Shown: positions 49,373-63,170, counted from the stretch's first letter. The stretch is DNA of 64,000 bases from Stercorarius parasiticus (GCA_013396915.1 VWZL01002560.1:1-64000); one strand, 5' to 3'. Made by a program: numbers and translations. Notes: generated by a model from the letters alone, not told the origin.

Positions 49373-52300
49373 TAACCAGTGAATGTTGTAAGGAAGTGAA
49401 ATTGGGACCAAATCATATTAATGGATGAATTTATTCTTTTTTTTTACACATTCAGTCCAAGTATTACCCACTGTTGGTCTCTATTCAGGGTATCCCATCT
49501 AATGTCACTGGGTGAATTCTTGATCCACAGAAGGTAGTGAGGGTTTTGTCAGTTTTAGCTAGAATTTTAATGGTTCTGTGAATAAAGCTTATGGAGTTCT
49601 CTGAAGATGCCGAACACATCCCGCGTTATTACTTTTGTACGACGTGTACAGAGCAAGCAAGCAAACCTCATAGTAGCATCCTAGTGATTTCTAACTTACC
49701 TGTGTATGGATAAACACACATTATAGAAATTATCTGTCTCTATAAATGTATTTGCACATAGGGAGAGCAGAATAAGGCTCTCAAGAAAACAGATAATATG
49801 ACAGGAATCCATTTAAATAGGAATCTATCCTCTGTTGCTGTGAACAGTCTGAGGTCTTTCCCCCATCATTAAGTTATCTTTTAACACGGTGATGAAGGAC
49901 TTTGATGTTACTGCGTTTTCTTGGCAGCTTAACTAACCAAGAAACTGAATAAAGTTAATTGCAAGCTCATCCACAGTAGAGATGCAACAGAAGTAAATGT
50001 CAGTTAACAAATTTTATAACTTTGAATATTTCCAGTATTTCTTGTGCCTGCATACTGGAATTGCTGGGCTAAGGCTCTGTGTCCCATGCTAGGAAGAGGA
50101 CTGTATGAGATCAGCCAAATGCATTCCTACTGCCTTTTAAAATGTATAATATTAAAGTATCTTTGTTTGGAATCTGCGTTTGTACACTATGAAGAGGTGT
50201 GTACTCTATAAGTCCCATATTAGCCAACTTAAACTGTATCCACGTAAAACAAATAATAAAGAGAAAATATTTACAATTGTTGACCAAAATGCTTATGGCT
50301 GTCTTGGAAATTCCCGCTCTTCCCTAATTCTGCCTTTTGGGGGTTACAGAGGAGGGGAAGCAGACATGGGCAGTGTGTCTGCCACAGATTGCTTTTGCAC
50401 TGCAGGTTCTTTCCAGAAGAGATGGATACTTGCTATGCAAACAGCACCTACCACAATGGGAAGCCTGCTCTCTCTGAGGTCTCTCAGCACCTCCACAACC
50501 CATTTAAATGCTCAAGTCCACTCCAGGTCCTCCTAGACTGAGGGGCTGACCTCCTCTGTTGCAAGCTGGGCATTGCCCTTTTTCCCATGATATGGCAAGC
50601 TAGTTTCCCATTTGCAAGTATGCGAGGAGCTACGTATCAAGGAAAAAACATCAATGATGAAAGAGATACCATTTATGCTGAGATTTATTCTTGCCTATTC
50701 TGGACGCTGAGCATCTTCCACATTTTAAGGTAGTAAAAGGAGTGTCAGAGTGGAAACAAGTAGCTGGCTGAGATGAGGTGAGGGGGTGAGGAGGTGAGGT
50801 AGCTAAGTATATGTGTCTCATATATGTATTTTATCTCGCTATAGAAGTCACATCTGTGGTGTAACATAGTGGAATACAACTGATGGACAGCCTTGTTTTC
50901 TTTAAGTTTCATAACATATGGCCTAGGGCAGTATTGCTGTTACTTTGCTATGCAAGAATCACAGCCATAAATTACCATCAAAACAAAAACGGGTAAGCAG
51001 ACGTGCCTTGGGAGGTGAGCTGTTTAACACTGAGGCCTCTTTTAAACTTGTCTTCTCTGAGTTAATTAAAACAGCTACTACAAAGCTATCCTATTTGGCC
51101 TAAACTGCATTTTCTGTGACGCTGAATGCATGACTACTACGATATGCACTGACATCCCAGAGACTGAACTAAGAATATCCTATGCAAAAACCATTGAATA
51201 ATTACAGCCAGAATTAAGGAACCAGTGTTCCCAAGTTGATGTTAGAATTAATCTCTGTCTTTGGTGATTCTGGGCTCACAGGGAGTGATCTGCAGTATGT
51301 ACAAGAGGTGAAATTAGAATTCTGTAAAGATTTGGGGGAGAGCATGGATCTTAGCAGGCTAAGGACTTGCATGAATTCAGCTGTACCATTTAGTTCCTAT
51401 TCTATTTTAGACCTTGGATATTTGGTTTGGATCCACCTTATTTAAACAACTATCCTTTTATTTCTACATTAGATTAGTGGTACCACAGTTAAAAAAGATT
51501 GTTTCCCCAGGTCATGTCCAGCAAAGTTTATGAAAACCCCACGGATCCAATGTTCTGTTGTGAATCTGTCAAAATCCACAGTGTTCTGAGTTGCAACAGG
51601 GACTGACATTGATCAATGAAAGAAAATAAGATGGCAAATAGACCATTAATCATTATTAGTTTTATGCAGTCTTTTTCTTGAATTCAAGATTCAGTGCCAA
51701 TCCCATGTCTCCAAGAAGGCACAAATTACTTATATGATTTTTATGTTGGATTTACTCTTTCTGATATGCTTAGAAAGCTACATTCATTAAAAGATGCCAT
51801 CGGAATAAGAACTTTAAAAGGATAAGTGACTGCCTAGCCACTGGATATCACCACCCCCTGTTAATATAATTATAGATAATAAATATTTTTACTCCATTTA
51901 TGCATTATATTTTACATTCCAAGTAAAAAATAATTTATATACTTGACAGATAGACCTTCTAAACTTTAGTTTATCTAAATTAACTGTACCACACAAGGGC
52001 AGCAATACAGTCTACTAGTCCTAAATTTTGCTTCTCTATAATCATTATATCTTTTTCATGAAACAGCCCAGCAGAAGACTGGAAAAATCTGAAGAGCTTG
52101 TGTTATCAGTCACACAGATGGGCTCAGAATATTATGCAGACAAATTACATGCTGCCTGCTCAGGTCAACAGATTGCCCATTAAGGAGAGATAATCTGATA
52201 ATGATTTAAGATGCATTTGTGGGCACAGAGGAGCAGAAGTTCTGGCCAAAGTTGTTCCCACTGAGTTGGAATAATACCAGTGGATGATAATTTATCACCT

Positions 52301-52967
52301 AGAGCCTGTAGAACTTAACTGCAGCTAGCTAGTTGGATATACTACCTCAACCTACCATGCCAGAAATGGGCAGCTGTATAAAAGCCACTGCTGAATTATA
52401 CTCTGAGGATGCTTTGTGTTGGCTCTCTTCCACAGTGGGAATTGTGAAGGGCATGCAGTAAGTGTGCCATATCACTGTAAAGTCAGATTTGGACTTCTTA
52501 TCACTTTTCACTTTGACCTCTATTTCTTTTTCTGCAAACTAAATGCTAGCACTGATGCTGCTGGTGCTTGCATTCCAATCCAGGTGGCTAATTTTTGGTT
52601 ATTTGATGTTAGAGACAAATAAAATATTGCCTTTTAAACACACAAGGCACTAAACAAGGGAACATACCACTATCTAGCCTTAACATCCAGCTATCCAGCT
52701 CCGATTCTTGCTCCAGCTCCTGACTTTAAGCTGTGTTCTTGATATATAGCATTTGTGAAGGTGGTTAGTAGGTTGCAATGAGCTAAGTAATGAAGTCAAT
52801 AAAGAACATCTCTTTGACTCACTTACTTTATATGAGTAAATATCCTTATTTCTGTTTTCTCTGCTTATTTCATGAAGTGTTATCCCAGCTGACAAACAGA
52901 GAGATGGTATTTTATGTTGTGTGTTACTAATGCTTATAAGACCTTTGCACTAAATGTCCAAATTTAG

Positions 52968-53052
52968 GCATTAATATTTAATATTATTTATATTATTTAT
53001 ATTTAATATATTTATATTTATATTTATATTTATTTATATTTAATATAAATAG
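52968..53052. repeat. (TTTATA)n-like AT repeat
   Basis: Repeating tatttatatttaatat-type units run for about 85 bases and end about 40 bases before the CR1 at 53094. A short open frame across it has no meaning. Confidence 0.85.
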
Positions 53053-53093
53053 TTATTAAAGTCCTTATCTGTGTTGAAACTGAATTATTTCCT

Positions 53094-53702
53094 GCATCCT
53101 GGCTTGTATCAGAAATAGCGTGGCCAGCAGGACTAGGGAAGTCATTGTCCCCCTGCACCGGGCACTGGTAAGGCTGCACCTCGAGTGTTGTGTCCAGTTT
53201 TGGGCCCCTCACTACAAGAAAGACATCGAGGGGCTGGAGTGTGTCCAGAGAAGGGCAACGAAGCTGGTGAGGGGTCTGGAGCACAAGTCTTGTGAGGAGC
53301 GGCTGAGGGAGCTGGGGGTGTTCAGCCTGGAGAAAAGGAGGGTGAGGGGAGACCTTCTCGCTCTCTACAGCTCCCTGAAAGGACGATGTAGAGAGGTGGG
53401 GGTCAGTCTCTTCTCCTAAGTAACTGGTGATAGGACAAGAGGAAGTGTCCTCAGGTTGCACCAGGGGGAGTTTAGGTTGGATATTAGGAGAAATTTCTTC
53501 ACCAAAAGGGCTGTCAAGCATTGGAACAGGCTGCCCAGGGAAGTGGTTGAGTCACCATCCCCAGAGGTATTTAAAATATATGTAGATGTGGTGCTGAGGG
53601 ACATGGCTTAGTAGTAACTTGGCAGTGCTAGGTTAACAGCTGGACTTTATGATCTTAAAGGTGTCTTCTAACCATAATGTTTCTATGATTCTGTGATTCT
53701 AT
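53094..53702 (+). mobile_element. CR1 3' fragment
   Basis: The fragment begins catcctggcttgtatcag and has one long open frame with CR1 ORF2 C-terminal residues: [20 protein letters not shown], then [20 protein letters not shown]. The 3' UTR and the tail ttctatgattctgtgattct follow. It lies directly after an AT-rich simple repeat and 50 bases before an inverted internal CR1 fragment. Confidence 0.94.
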
Positions 53703-53748
53703 TTAGTTAAGTCATCATCCTAGAATGCTTTGCAGTGACAGTTTTTGG

Positions 53749-54648
53749 CAGACCCCTGAGGGACATCACTTGTCACCAGTCTCCATCTGGACATTGAGCC
53801 ATTGACCACTACCCTCTGGATGTGACCATCCAACCAATTCCCCATCCACCAAACAGTCCACCCATCAGATCCATATTTCTCCAATTTAGAGAGAAGGATG
53901 TTGTGGGGGACCATGTGAAAGGCCTTGCAGAATTCCAGATAGACAACATCTGTAGCTCTTCCCTTGTCCACTGATGCAGTCACTCCACCATAGAAGGCCA
54001 CTAGGTTGGTCAGGAAGGACTCGTCCCTGGTGAAGCCATGCTGGCTGTCTCAAATCACCTCCCTGCCCTCCATGTGCCTGTGCATAGCTTCTAGGAGGAT
54101 CTGTTCCATGATCTTCTGAGGCACAGAGGTGAGGCTGACAGGGCAGTAGTTCCGAGGGTCCTCCTTTTTAAGCATGGATGCAATGTTTCCCTTTTTCCAG
54201 TCACAGGGAACTTCACCTGACTGCCATGACTTTTCAGATAGCATGGAGAGTGGCTTGGCAGTTGCATCAGCCAGTTCCCTCAGGACTCTGGTATGCATCT
54301 CGTCAGGTCCCATAGATTTCTGTATGTTCAGGTTCCTCAAGTGGTCACAAACCTCATCTTTTCTTACAGTGAGAGCGACTTTGCTCCCCCAGTCCCTGCC
54401 TTGCAGTCCATCCACTCGAGAGGTGTGGGAAGAGAGGTTGCCAGTGAAGACTGAGGCAAAAACTTGTTGAGTACCTCAGCCTTCTCCTCATCCATTGTTT
54501 CCAGTTTGCCAGTCTTGCTCATCAGGGGGGCATGCTTTCTTTGAGCTTCCTTTTCTGGCTGACGTACCTGCAGAAGCCCTTATTATTCCTGGCGTCCCTT
54601 GCCAAGTTCAGCTCAGTTTGACCTTCTCGGACCAGTTTGGCCTTCTAA
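53749..54648 (-). mobile_element. Internal CR1 fragment (linker and reverse-transcriptase N-terminal part) lacking the 3' end
   Basis: On the minus strand it reads from the region before the reverse transcriptase (gcttctgcaggtacgtcagc-type sequence) into [60 protein letters not shown] and finally [10 protein letters not shown], where it stops. Retrotransposed CR1 copies nearly always keep the 3' end, so its absence implies a later deletion or rearrangement. The adjacent plus-strand fragment covers only the downstream part of the element. Confidence 0.92.
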
Positions 54649-57600
54649 AACTTTTATTCTTTATACAAAATAACTAATAGTCAGCAGTTCCAAAATTTCA
54701 GAGATTCAGACATTATTTTATCATTTGTACAGCAATAATGCTTACAAACCTCTGATTAGATCAGGCTCCCTCTGGGCTTGGTACAGTACTTCCTTCTTCC
54801 CTGTTAAGTTGGTTACCTAAATAAGAACAAAACCAGAAAAATATTGCCCTCTTATACTGTCCCATTGGTATAATCTGAAATATTTTAAAGTATTTTGTAT
54901 GCAAAAACAGTCTTATAACCCTATATATCAAAGAGGCATTAGCATCATAGTCTGGCTGGAAGAATTAGAACAATGAAATGAAGAATGAAAGTTTAAAATG
55001 ACTTGCTGGCGTCCAGGGGGTTGTGACTGTCCTATGTAAAGATTCACTTGTCTAGACCTACTCTGGGTGTCTGGGTCCTCAAAACATCCAATGTAATTTA
55101 ATTAAGAGATCTGAACTAACTCAGCTTGTTTTGTTTCTAAGGCTCTATTCAGATTCTCGGCAGGAGAAATTAGCCCGTGTCAAGCTCTGACTGACTCTGG
55201 CTAGACCGCTTCTCGCAGGCAAGCTGGCTTGTTTTCTGTACACGCCGTGGCGGACTGCAACGTAGATACGACACTGAGACCACAGGAATCTTTGCCTCAA
55301 AATTTGTGCCAAGATTCTTGAAAGTCTGGTCGTACAATTAAAAATGATTGGTTCTGTGGTGGTTTCTACCTGCCTGCTGAAGGGTGGTGATGGACTTGAT
55401 AACGAGTGTTAGATGTCTGCAGCTGAGAAGTAACTTGCCTTAGTTTTATGACTAACAAGCAATAAACTGTTATGCTGCAGGAATAAAATTGCTTTTATAT
55501 ATATAGCCTTACCCAGGCTGTTCTTTTTGCACATCGTATTTTTTTCAATATACACAATATGTTTAAGCAGAACACAATGTAACTGCTTATTTTTCAAAGC
55601 AGCACCTGTCCTTCTCATTGTTTTTAAAAGTATAGATTTATTTTTTTAAAAAAATATTAAATATAAAGGTAACAATTGCAGAGCTCTTTCTAAAGCGTGA
55701 GACAAATCAGAAAATCTGTATGAGAGCCAGGTATGATATTCAGCCAGGAGACACTCTTGGTAGCTTTGGGACTGGAAATTTATGACACTAAACAGTTTCA
55801 CATGAATTGTTTCTCTAAATAAATCCTATCTTTGAGAATAAGGCAGACAGAAGACGACATTTAGGCTGACCTTCCAAGAAAACAAATTTTGTTTTTATTA
55901 TTTTAACAAGAGCTACAGATGTTTATCTGAACATCTGCTAAATTTACACTGATTTTGAAGTTTGATACAACAAATGAATGCTCAGTACATGAATGTGAAT
56001 TATTAATAGGATTTTTAAAATGAAGAGGAAGTTTTGACCCATCCTGGATGGGCAAAGGCCGTAAACCCCTGACATATGCCTAATTGTATTGTGAATCCAA
56101 GAAAGCGTTGCTGTAATGTTGATGGCATTGTCTCAGTTCAAAGTCTTAGCGTCTGTAGTTAGGGATGATTTGGTTACTTATTTCATATTGGCGTAAAATT
56201 TGCCAATTGTGGCACCTTTCAAAAGCTGCATAAAAGCTAATCAGTGACCTGGAGAATCATGCAGATACTTGTAAACATGGGTCATTCTGGGTCATAGTAA
56301 CTGAGACTATGAATAAATCAATGTTAACCACTTTTTTTCCAAAATGTGCCTGTTTAAAAAGAAAGAAGCCCTTTTGATTGCAATCACAGCCTTCGAGTCC
56401 CCTTATAAACAAAAACTCAATCTATGATTGCATTAAAACACTGTAAAGATTTCCAGATTTTATATGACCCATGCGTTAGCTAGATGCATTTAGTTGTGCA
56501 GCCCTGTGAATTGTTTTATCCACAGCAAACATATTAATGAAATTCACGTGTCTTAGACAATTCTGTGTGTGGGTTCCCTTGGCTGTCCATGGACCTACTG
56601 AAAATTGCATAGGTCCCAAAGGGAGTCGGTGAGCATGGCAAAGCTTGGGACAACTAATGAAGCTACTGTCTCCAGTTGTCCTTTTGTCCCTGCGGCACAG
56701 AGGATGGGGCTGCTCATGGATTATCTCTGTCACTCTGTGTACATTAAAGGTAAATTGGCTTCTTACTGCATGAGGCCTATGAGTCATTGGGCCACCTTGC
56801 TGATGGAAGGGGCAATGAAGCTGGAAACACTGACCTGGTCAATGCTGTTGTTCCTGCTTTCACCTAATCAGATGGAGTACAAAGAATAATTTACCAGAGC
56901 AGTGTGGGGCTCATCACTGTACAAGCAAACAGCCTCAGTCTTTGTCCTTCTTCATTGCTGAGACTGTAACCTTGCTGATCTCACAGCCATTGTAGCCTAG
57001 CAAGTCTCAGACTGTAATTAAAATTTAGAAACATCTCGCATATCTTTTAAAAATTTTACTCATCCTGTATTACAAAGTGCATACTAATAGGCTCAGTGTT
57101 GTTTTTGTCTTTGGTTGTTGGGTTTTTTTTATTTTGATTTACCACTGAAAGTTTAGAGATTGTATAATTTAAAAAAGGAAAAAAGGGACAAAAGAAAAAA
57201 ATTATACATATGCCTAAAAATTCTTTAGTTTACATAGAAATGAACCAGAGTTCAAGGTCCCACTCATTATGGCTGTGTGGTTTAATTATTAAGGGTAACA
57301 GCCCCCTTTTCCATTCTGTCCTGCATGAATTCTGCCTCAGAAAAGTCTCAGATTCCAGAAACCTATGCAACTGGCACGCAGAAAAGGACGTGATAACAGT
57401 AGGAAAATGCATAAGGACAGGTTGCCAGTTGACTAGCTGATATAATGCTGCCGAGAATCTGCCTCAGAAACAGACCAACAGCCTGCTCTGTTTTTCTATG
57501 AGAACAACCTCTGCTATCACCTATGTGAAGAGTGGTCTTACAGTACTTTTCCTGAGAAAGGACTACACTGATTTACTCTGCTTCTGGTTTTCCCAGTTCA

Positions 57601-59262
57601 AAGCAAGGACTTTATAGCAGCTGACAAGTGGTGGAGCACCATCTGGGTTGGGGTGGATCCACAGCATGGAAAGAAAACATACCTGTTGCACCAGAAACAC
57701 AGTGGATACATCCTTACATTCACTGGAGGGCAACCAGTCAGCTTCCAATGGACCAAATGGACCTGAGCCATTGCACACATAATTGGATAACGAACTATAT
57801 TTGTTGCCGAAGCTGAAATTACACTATTATTAATATTGGTCATGAAATGTCTGTTCTCTTTCTCTCTGATAAAAGACAAAAGTACTTAACTTTGGGATAT
57901 GTTTGTTAGCTCCTCCCTTCCGAGGCATTCATGATGGAATTAGTGGGATGCTAAATGTCTTGATTTATCCTCTGGGGTTAATTAAACTTAATTTCAAACA
58001 CAGGTTGGAAGATGACAGGCCAGATCTCTGAAGGACACATGCCTTCTGTTCCCTCAATTAGTGTGAATGCACATTAACTGACATTTTGGTAATGCCTCCT
58101 AGATTTGCTATTTTAAGGTGAAGCATAGAATTGTCTTTGCAACATTGCCTGACAGGCCCTTTCAACTTATCAACTCATTATGTCTATTCTGGAGTGAGAG
58201 CTTTGGTTTTTTTCTTTACGTCACTCAGTGGCTCAACCTTAAAAATAAGGATTAAGGGTGGCAAAAATAGAAGATTACTCAATTATTATATAACAAATAT
58301 GACACATTCCAACTTCAGAGGATTCCAAAAAAAGGGTGGGAACATGCAGAAGAAAAATAAAGAATTTCAAGGAAATATAGTTCAGTTCTCATCAGGCTTG
58401 TTGTAAAAGCAAGGGAGATCATGAGAAGGAACAATTTCTAATTTCTAAATACCACTGGATAACCAATCATAACACTTAATTTAGAGCCAAAGGAAGGGCT
58501 TCATGTGTTAGTACACCTGTGCACTGTAGATTTATTAATATGATTCATCAGTAGTTGTAGCAGCTAGCTTGAATTTCAAGGAACAAGTAAGATCAGAGGA
58601 GGCTTGGATGAGGTAGAATTTTTTCTTCTTTGCTGGGAAATTTTTACTTTACAAATATGATAGCAGAGCATGAATATGCCTTGGACCAAAACAACTGCTG
58701 AAGCTTTTTTTCCTTCTGGTCCCTTCTACTAGGTGACTTAGCAATATTAACAGCATCCAGTTTTCGGTGAAATAACTTTAATTAAAGTATTGAAGTAATG
58801 GTCTAGATATTTATTACAGACTTTAAATTTAGTCTTATACTTTCCTCTGCAACTCTTCCAATCTCACTTACCAGCCGCCTCTGGAAAGAGTTCTGAGGGA
58901 TGCAAGCAAAGGAAAGCAAGAGAAATGGTTTCCAGGATCACTGTGTGTCAAACAGGCATATGTGGGCTTGTTTTTCAAACTGTTATTGAATTTTAAGGCC
59001 TCATAACTCTGAAAATTCCCTCTTGTTTCTGGAAAAGATTTGCATGTACTGGCCCTGTGTTCCTTATCTGAAAACTGAATCATTTGTGGGGATGCCTGCT
59101 AGGACAGAGGGGAAGTTTCATGGATAAGGCTGAGATGGGATAAGAGGAGCTCACTGCTACCAGGCTGAAGGTGCCATCCCCTGTTCCACCCCTCACCAGC
59201 TCCCTGAAAGTGTGCTCCTGCTGTTCCCTATGTTCTGTCTCCAGAGTCTCCAGAGCTCATCT
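54649..59262. other. Intergenic stretch 9, nothing recognised
   Basis: AT-rich sequence with frames up to 103 codons on either strand (56476-56889), none with a recognisable domain. Confidence 0.5.
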
Positions 59263-59729
59263 GATCATAGAATCATAGAATGGTTTGCGTTGGAAGGAAC
59301 CTTAAAGATCATCTAGTTCCAAGCCCCTGCCCTGGGCAGGGACACCTCCCACCAGATCAGGCTGCTCAAAGCCCCATCCAGCCTGGCCTTGAACACCTCC
59401 AGGGATGGGGCAGCCACAGCTTCTCTGGGCAACCTGTTCCAGTGCCTCACCACTCTCACAGTAAAGAATTTCTTCCTAATATCTCATCTAAATTTCCCAT
59501 CTTTCAGTTTAAAGCCATTACCCCTTGTTCCGTCGCTACACCCTCTGATAAAGAGTTCCTCCACCTCTCTCCTCTAGGCCCTCTTTAGGGAATGGAAGGC
59601 TGCTATAAGTTCTCCCTGGAGCCTTCTCTTCTCCAGGCTGAACAACCCCAACTCTGTCAGCCTGTCTGCATAGGAGAGGTGCTCCACCCCTCTGATCATC
59701 TTCATGACCCTCCTCTGGACCCGTTCTAT
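59263..59729 (-). mobile_element. CR1 3' fragment
   Basis: The plus strand starts with the reverse tail atcatagaatcatagaatgg, then ttggaaggaaccttaaagat, the 3' UTR, and ends in the last part of ORF2 near cctcctctggacccg. The open frames over it (102 and 62 codons) are antisense CR1 and not genes. Confidence 0.93.
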
Positions 59730-62700
59730 CTGACTGAGCCAGTTCTGTTCTCTAACTACAACATTTCATGGGGGTAAATGTTTTTTTTTTCCTGCCTTTA
59801 GTGAGTACCACCAGCTCATGGAACCCTCAGGAAAGTGTAAGCACAAGGCAGCACTTGAGCAAGAGGAGATGGGAGTCCTGACTGCTTCTTTCAGCAATCC
59901 CCTAGATTTGACTATATTATCTGTAGCATAACGCTTACTTTATAAATAAGTATATTCAAACAGACACCGCATTTTCATTAAAACCAAAACAATTTTGTGG
60001 AAGGTGATCAACAGGAGCAGAGATGCATCAGCTACTCCAAATGCAAAAGTAATATGTAATAATGGTAAAACTGCACATTTTCTACAATTACCTTCATGTT
60101 TCTCCCATGTTAAGTAAGACTTCAACACTCTTGCCAGTTAACTGAGGTATAAGAATATGAAGAATCTTGCCCAAGGTCACACAGGAAGAAACTAGTAGGT
60201 CCCAGAAGTCTCTGCCTTGCCACAGTAAACTTCCCTGCTGGAGTTGGAGGAAACAACAACGCTGCTTAATTGAATTGGCATTCTATGCCCCATTCTGTTC
60301 CCTGGAAACTGCAGAAGTCTAGTATCAGTAAAGGCAAAATATTCCTGCTCTCTGATACAGGATTTGATTTGAACCAGATGCCCTTTTTGGTCCCTAATGA
60401 AGGCTCATTCCCTTTGGGAGGAACTCCTTGGCATATCAAAAATTCTTCTGGAGGAAATGCTACTGGACTTGGCAGGTCCCAAGAGGAAGCTAAATAAAGA
60501 TAGAGTGAGAGGTGATGTTTCAAAGTGGGGCCAGGCTGTCTTGGGAACCTTTTCTGCCCTGCAGCTAAAGCCTCCATCATCTGAAATTTGGCATCGCTGG
60601 GTGCAGCTGGTGGTGTTTATTTATTTTTGATTGCTATTTTATGCATTAAGTTTCAGAAATGGGGAGTACTTTGCAGATAACCCATGAGAAATTGTCTCTT
60701 TTCCCAGGCATTACCCAAGAAGCAGGTTTGGTTTTATGTTTTCTTTTTTAATGTGACTGTTGGCTGTCATTGTTGATCTTTCACTGGCGACCTTTCAGTT
60801 CCAGTACTCCCTCCAATCTGCAGTTAGTTAACTGTGAATATATTTAATTAAAGCTGTGTTTTACAGCAGGGGAAATATTAGCAGTCTGTATATCATTAGG
60901 GTGGGTTTTTTCGGTTTTATTAGTCTTAGAATGTTTTAGGACTCTCACTATGAAAGTATCATGACATCCCCATCTGCTTTCTCTTGACAGAAGCTGTAGC
61001 CAGCTACAAAGTGCAGACTTTTTGCAGTCTGTGAAAACTGTTCCCTCATCAACCTTGTCTTAACTGTAAAGCACTGCAACTGCAGTCATGCTTTAGGTTT
61101 GTGTCACCAGATTTTGTACTTCCTCATGTAATATACTTCAGTGATGAAAGTTATAGTAACACCTGTCAATGACTTGTCCCAGAGCAGTGGAGAGAAAGTG
61201 GGAAAGAGGGAGTACGAAACAAAGCAAAAGACATAAGAGAGATTTGGAGGCACCAATCAAAAAATGTCAATGTAACTGTATAAGATGATAAGGGGAAAAA
61301 AAGATTATCTTTGGAGAGGTAATTACCTGGCAGGACTTCATTTGCTTCCCAGTCCTCTGCCCCGCTCTCTTCCAAACACACTCAAGAAGTTGCCATTGGC
61401 GTTCCCTGGCTGGGGGTTGAACATCTACCTGATGGTTCAGGCCATGCTCTTCCACCTTTAAATCCCAGAATCCTTCAAAACCCAAATAGGTATCCCCTGT
61501 CATTACAGTCTCTGTCTATCTTCTGCTGCATTATCAATGAAACAGAAAACATTGCCACAATATTTTAACCTTGTACTACCGTTGGTGAGATTCTTTTGAT
61601 AATAAGAACTTAGGCCACCAGGTCATTCCTTTTGATGTTTTAAAACTATTTCATTTTATCTAGATGCATTGCTATACAGCAGGTCTCTAATAGAACACTG
61701 CTAATAGTAAGGCAAGTAGTTTTCTTAAAAGGTTGTACCTGAGCGTAATGGAAATTCAAATTGGTCAAATTGGTGCAAAAATCAAGTAAAGCTTTGACAA
61801 ATCACAGCTTTCTTTTATCTGGGGGCAAGGGAGTCATAGTCTAATAAAAATAACAAACGCTTGTCTGAGGCTACAAGCTTACCATCATAATTTTACAAAT
61901 TGCTGCTGCAAGAAATACAATTTGCTTCAGCTGCAGAAGCAGGTTCTAAGAAACACACCCTTACTCTTCTCCAGAGAGTCCATTAAATGTGTGGTCCTTA
62001 CAATATGTCCAGAACATCACCAGGTGGAGATCATTTCTGTTGAAGAGAGGGAAAAGCAAGTTTTAGTACTCTGACAACCTCTCAGAAATCATACTGCCAG
62101 TGGTGCTACCAAGTGGGAATGTGGGCTGGCTGCAGCACAGAGAGAGGCAGCCCTACCCAGAAATGCAGTCTCAGGCTTTTTGGGGTCATTCTGTGTATTA
62201 ATCTCAACCAGGCATCAAGTGGCTGATGAAAGAGCAGGAGCGCCATGAAAAGTGACTTGAAATTTTATTGTGGTATTTCCATATGCTTGCTTTGCTTCCT
62301 CGGGCTCCCTTTGAAACTGCAGAATTAACATCCAGGAGTGACCTGGATCTGTATTATTGTAATAAAGTCTCTATTACATCCATTTGAAACAATTGAAAGG
62401 GTGGTTACACCTCCCACTCTTTATTTTTTAATATGACTGCACTTGATTCCTTCATTCTTGTTTTCAAACTCCTGGAGTTTTGTCTGTCTCTTTTGCAGCC
62501 TGGACTAGATGGTATTAAAAGGAAGAAGGGAAATGTGCAAGAGCCCTTAAGTGTTGGGATCTTGGAATCTTGCTGACCATGGAAAAGATCTAGAGGACAG
62601 ATAAGGAGAACAGTTAAGGGGTTCTTCTGCCTGCTGGATGCCTGTGGAAATGGGTGACTATTAAGGGATCAAAGTCAAGGAATTATTCATGCAGGCACAC

Positions 62701-62956
62701 TATTTCCAGGCTGTTTCCCAATCTCAGGTTGTTCATCCTTTCCTTTTCTAGGGCTTCTTTTTGTCAAAACCATGCAGTGATTTGGAGTAGGGTAGGTAGT
62801 GCTTTTCAAGACCACCATGATGTTTGAGTGCACCAGCAGGCCTTAATTGTCCTGACTGACCTCACCTTGGGACCTCCACTCCATGCACCTTCTCCTCTGT
62901 TTAAATTTGGGCTGTGTCTTTATGCTTTGGCTGAGCTATACTGTATGTATACATTT
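59730..62956. other. Intergenic stretch 10, one probable old SINE
   Basis: Contains the MIR-like remnant at 60137-60215. Overlapping frames at 60266-60630 and 61166-61503 are not recognised. Confidence 0.5.
60137..60215 (+). mobile_element. Probable CORE-SINE (MIR-type) remnant
   Basis: The stretch reads aactgaggtataagaat, then cttgcccaaggtcacacagg and aactagtaggtcccag. The middle part is the well-known conserved MIR core as I remember it, and the flanks fit in the right order. Such elements are very old in amniotes and are sparse and eroded in birds. Ends are approximate. A profile search would settle it. Confidence 0.6.
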
Positions 62957-63170
62957 ATAGAATCATAGAATCATAGAATTGTTAGGGTTGGAAGGGACCC
63001 TAAAGATCACCTAGTTCCAATCCCGTTGCCATGGGCAGGGACACCTCCCACTAAATCAGGTTGCTCAGAGCCCCGTCCAGCCTGGCCTTAAAAACTTCCA
63101 GGGATGGGGCTTCCACCACCTCTCTGGGCAACCTGTTCCAGTGTCTCACCACCCTCATGGTGAAGAACTT
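62957..63170 (-). mobile_element. Short CR1 3' fragment
   Basis: It starts with three reverse tail octamers at 62957, then gttagggttggaagggaccc and the 3' UTR down to caccctcatggtgaagaact. The match stops sharply at 63170. It looks closest to the copy at 25.3 kb, sharing the gttagggttgg and actaaatcaggttgc variants. Confidence 0.92.

Larger units (their letters stand above)
37206..53093. other. Long intergenic stretch 8 without CR1 or recognised gene
   Basis: Nearly 16 kb without a recognisable CR1, the longest such gap in the window. It holds simple repeats near 40.0, 49.3 and 53.0 kb and the diverged repeat pair at 42.15 and 42.87 kb. Short stretches flanked by plausible splice signals occur near 39.75 and 41.78 kb but lack support. 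Words near 41.9 kb (gataaagtctccatcaactg) recall an old amniote repeat. Confidence 0.45.
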
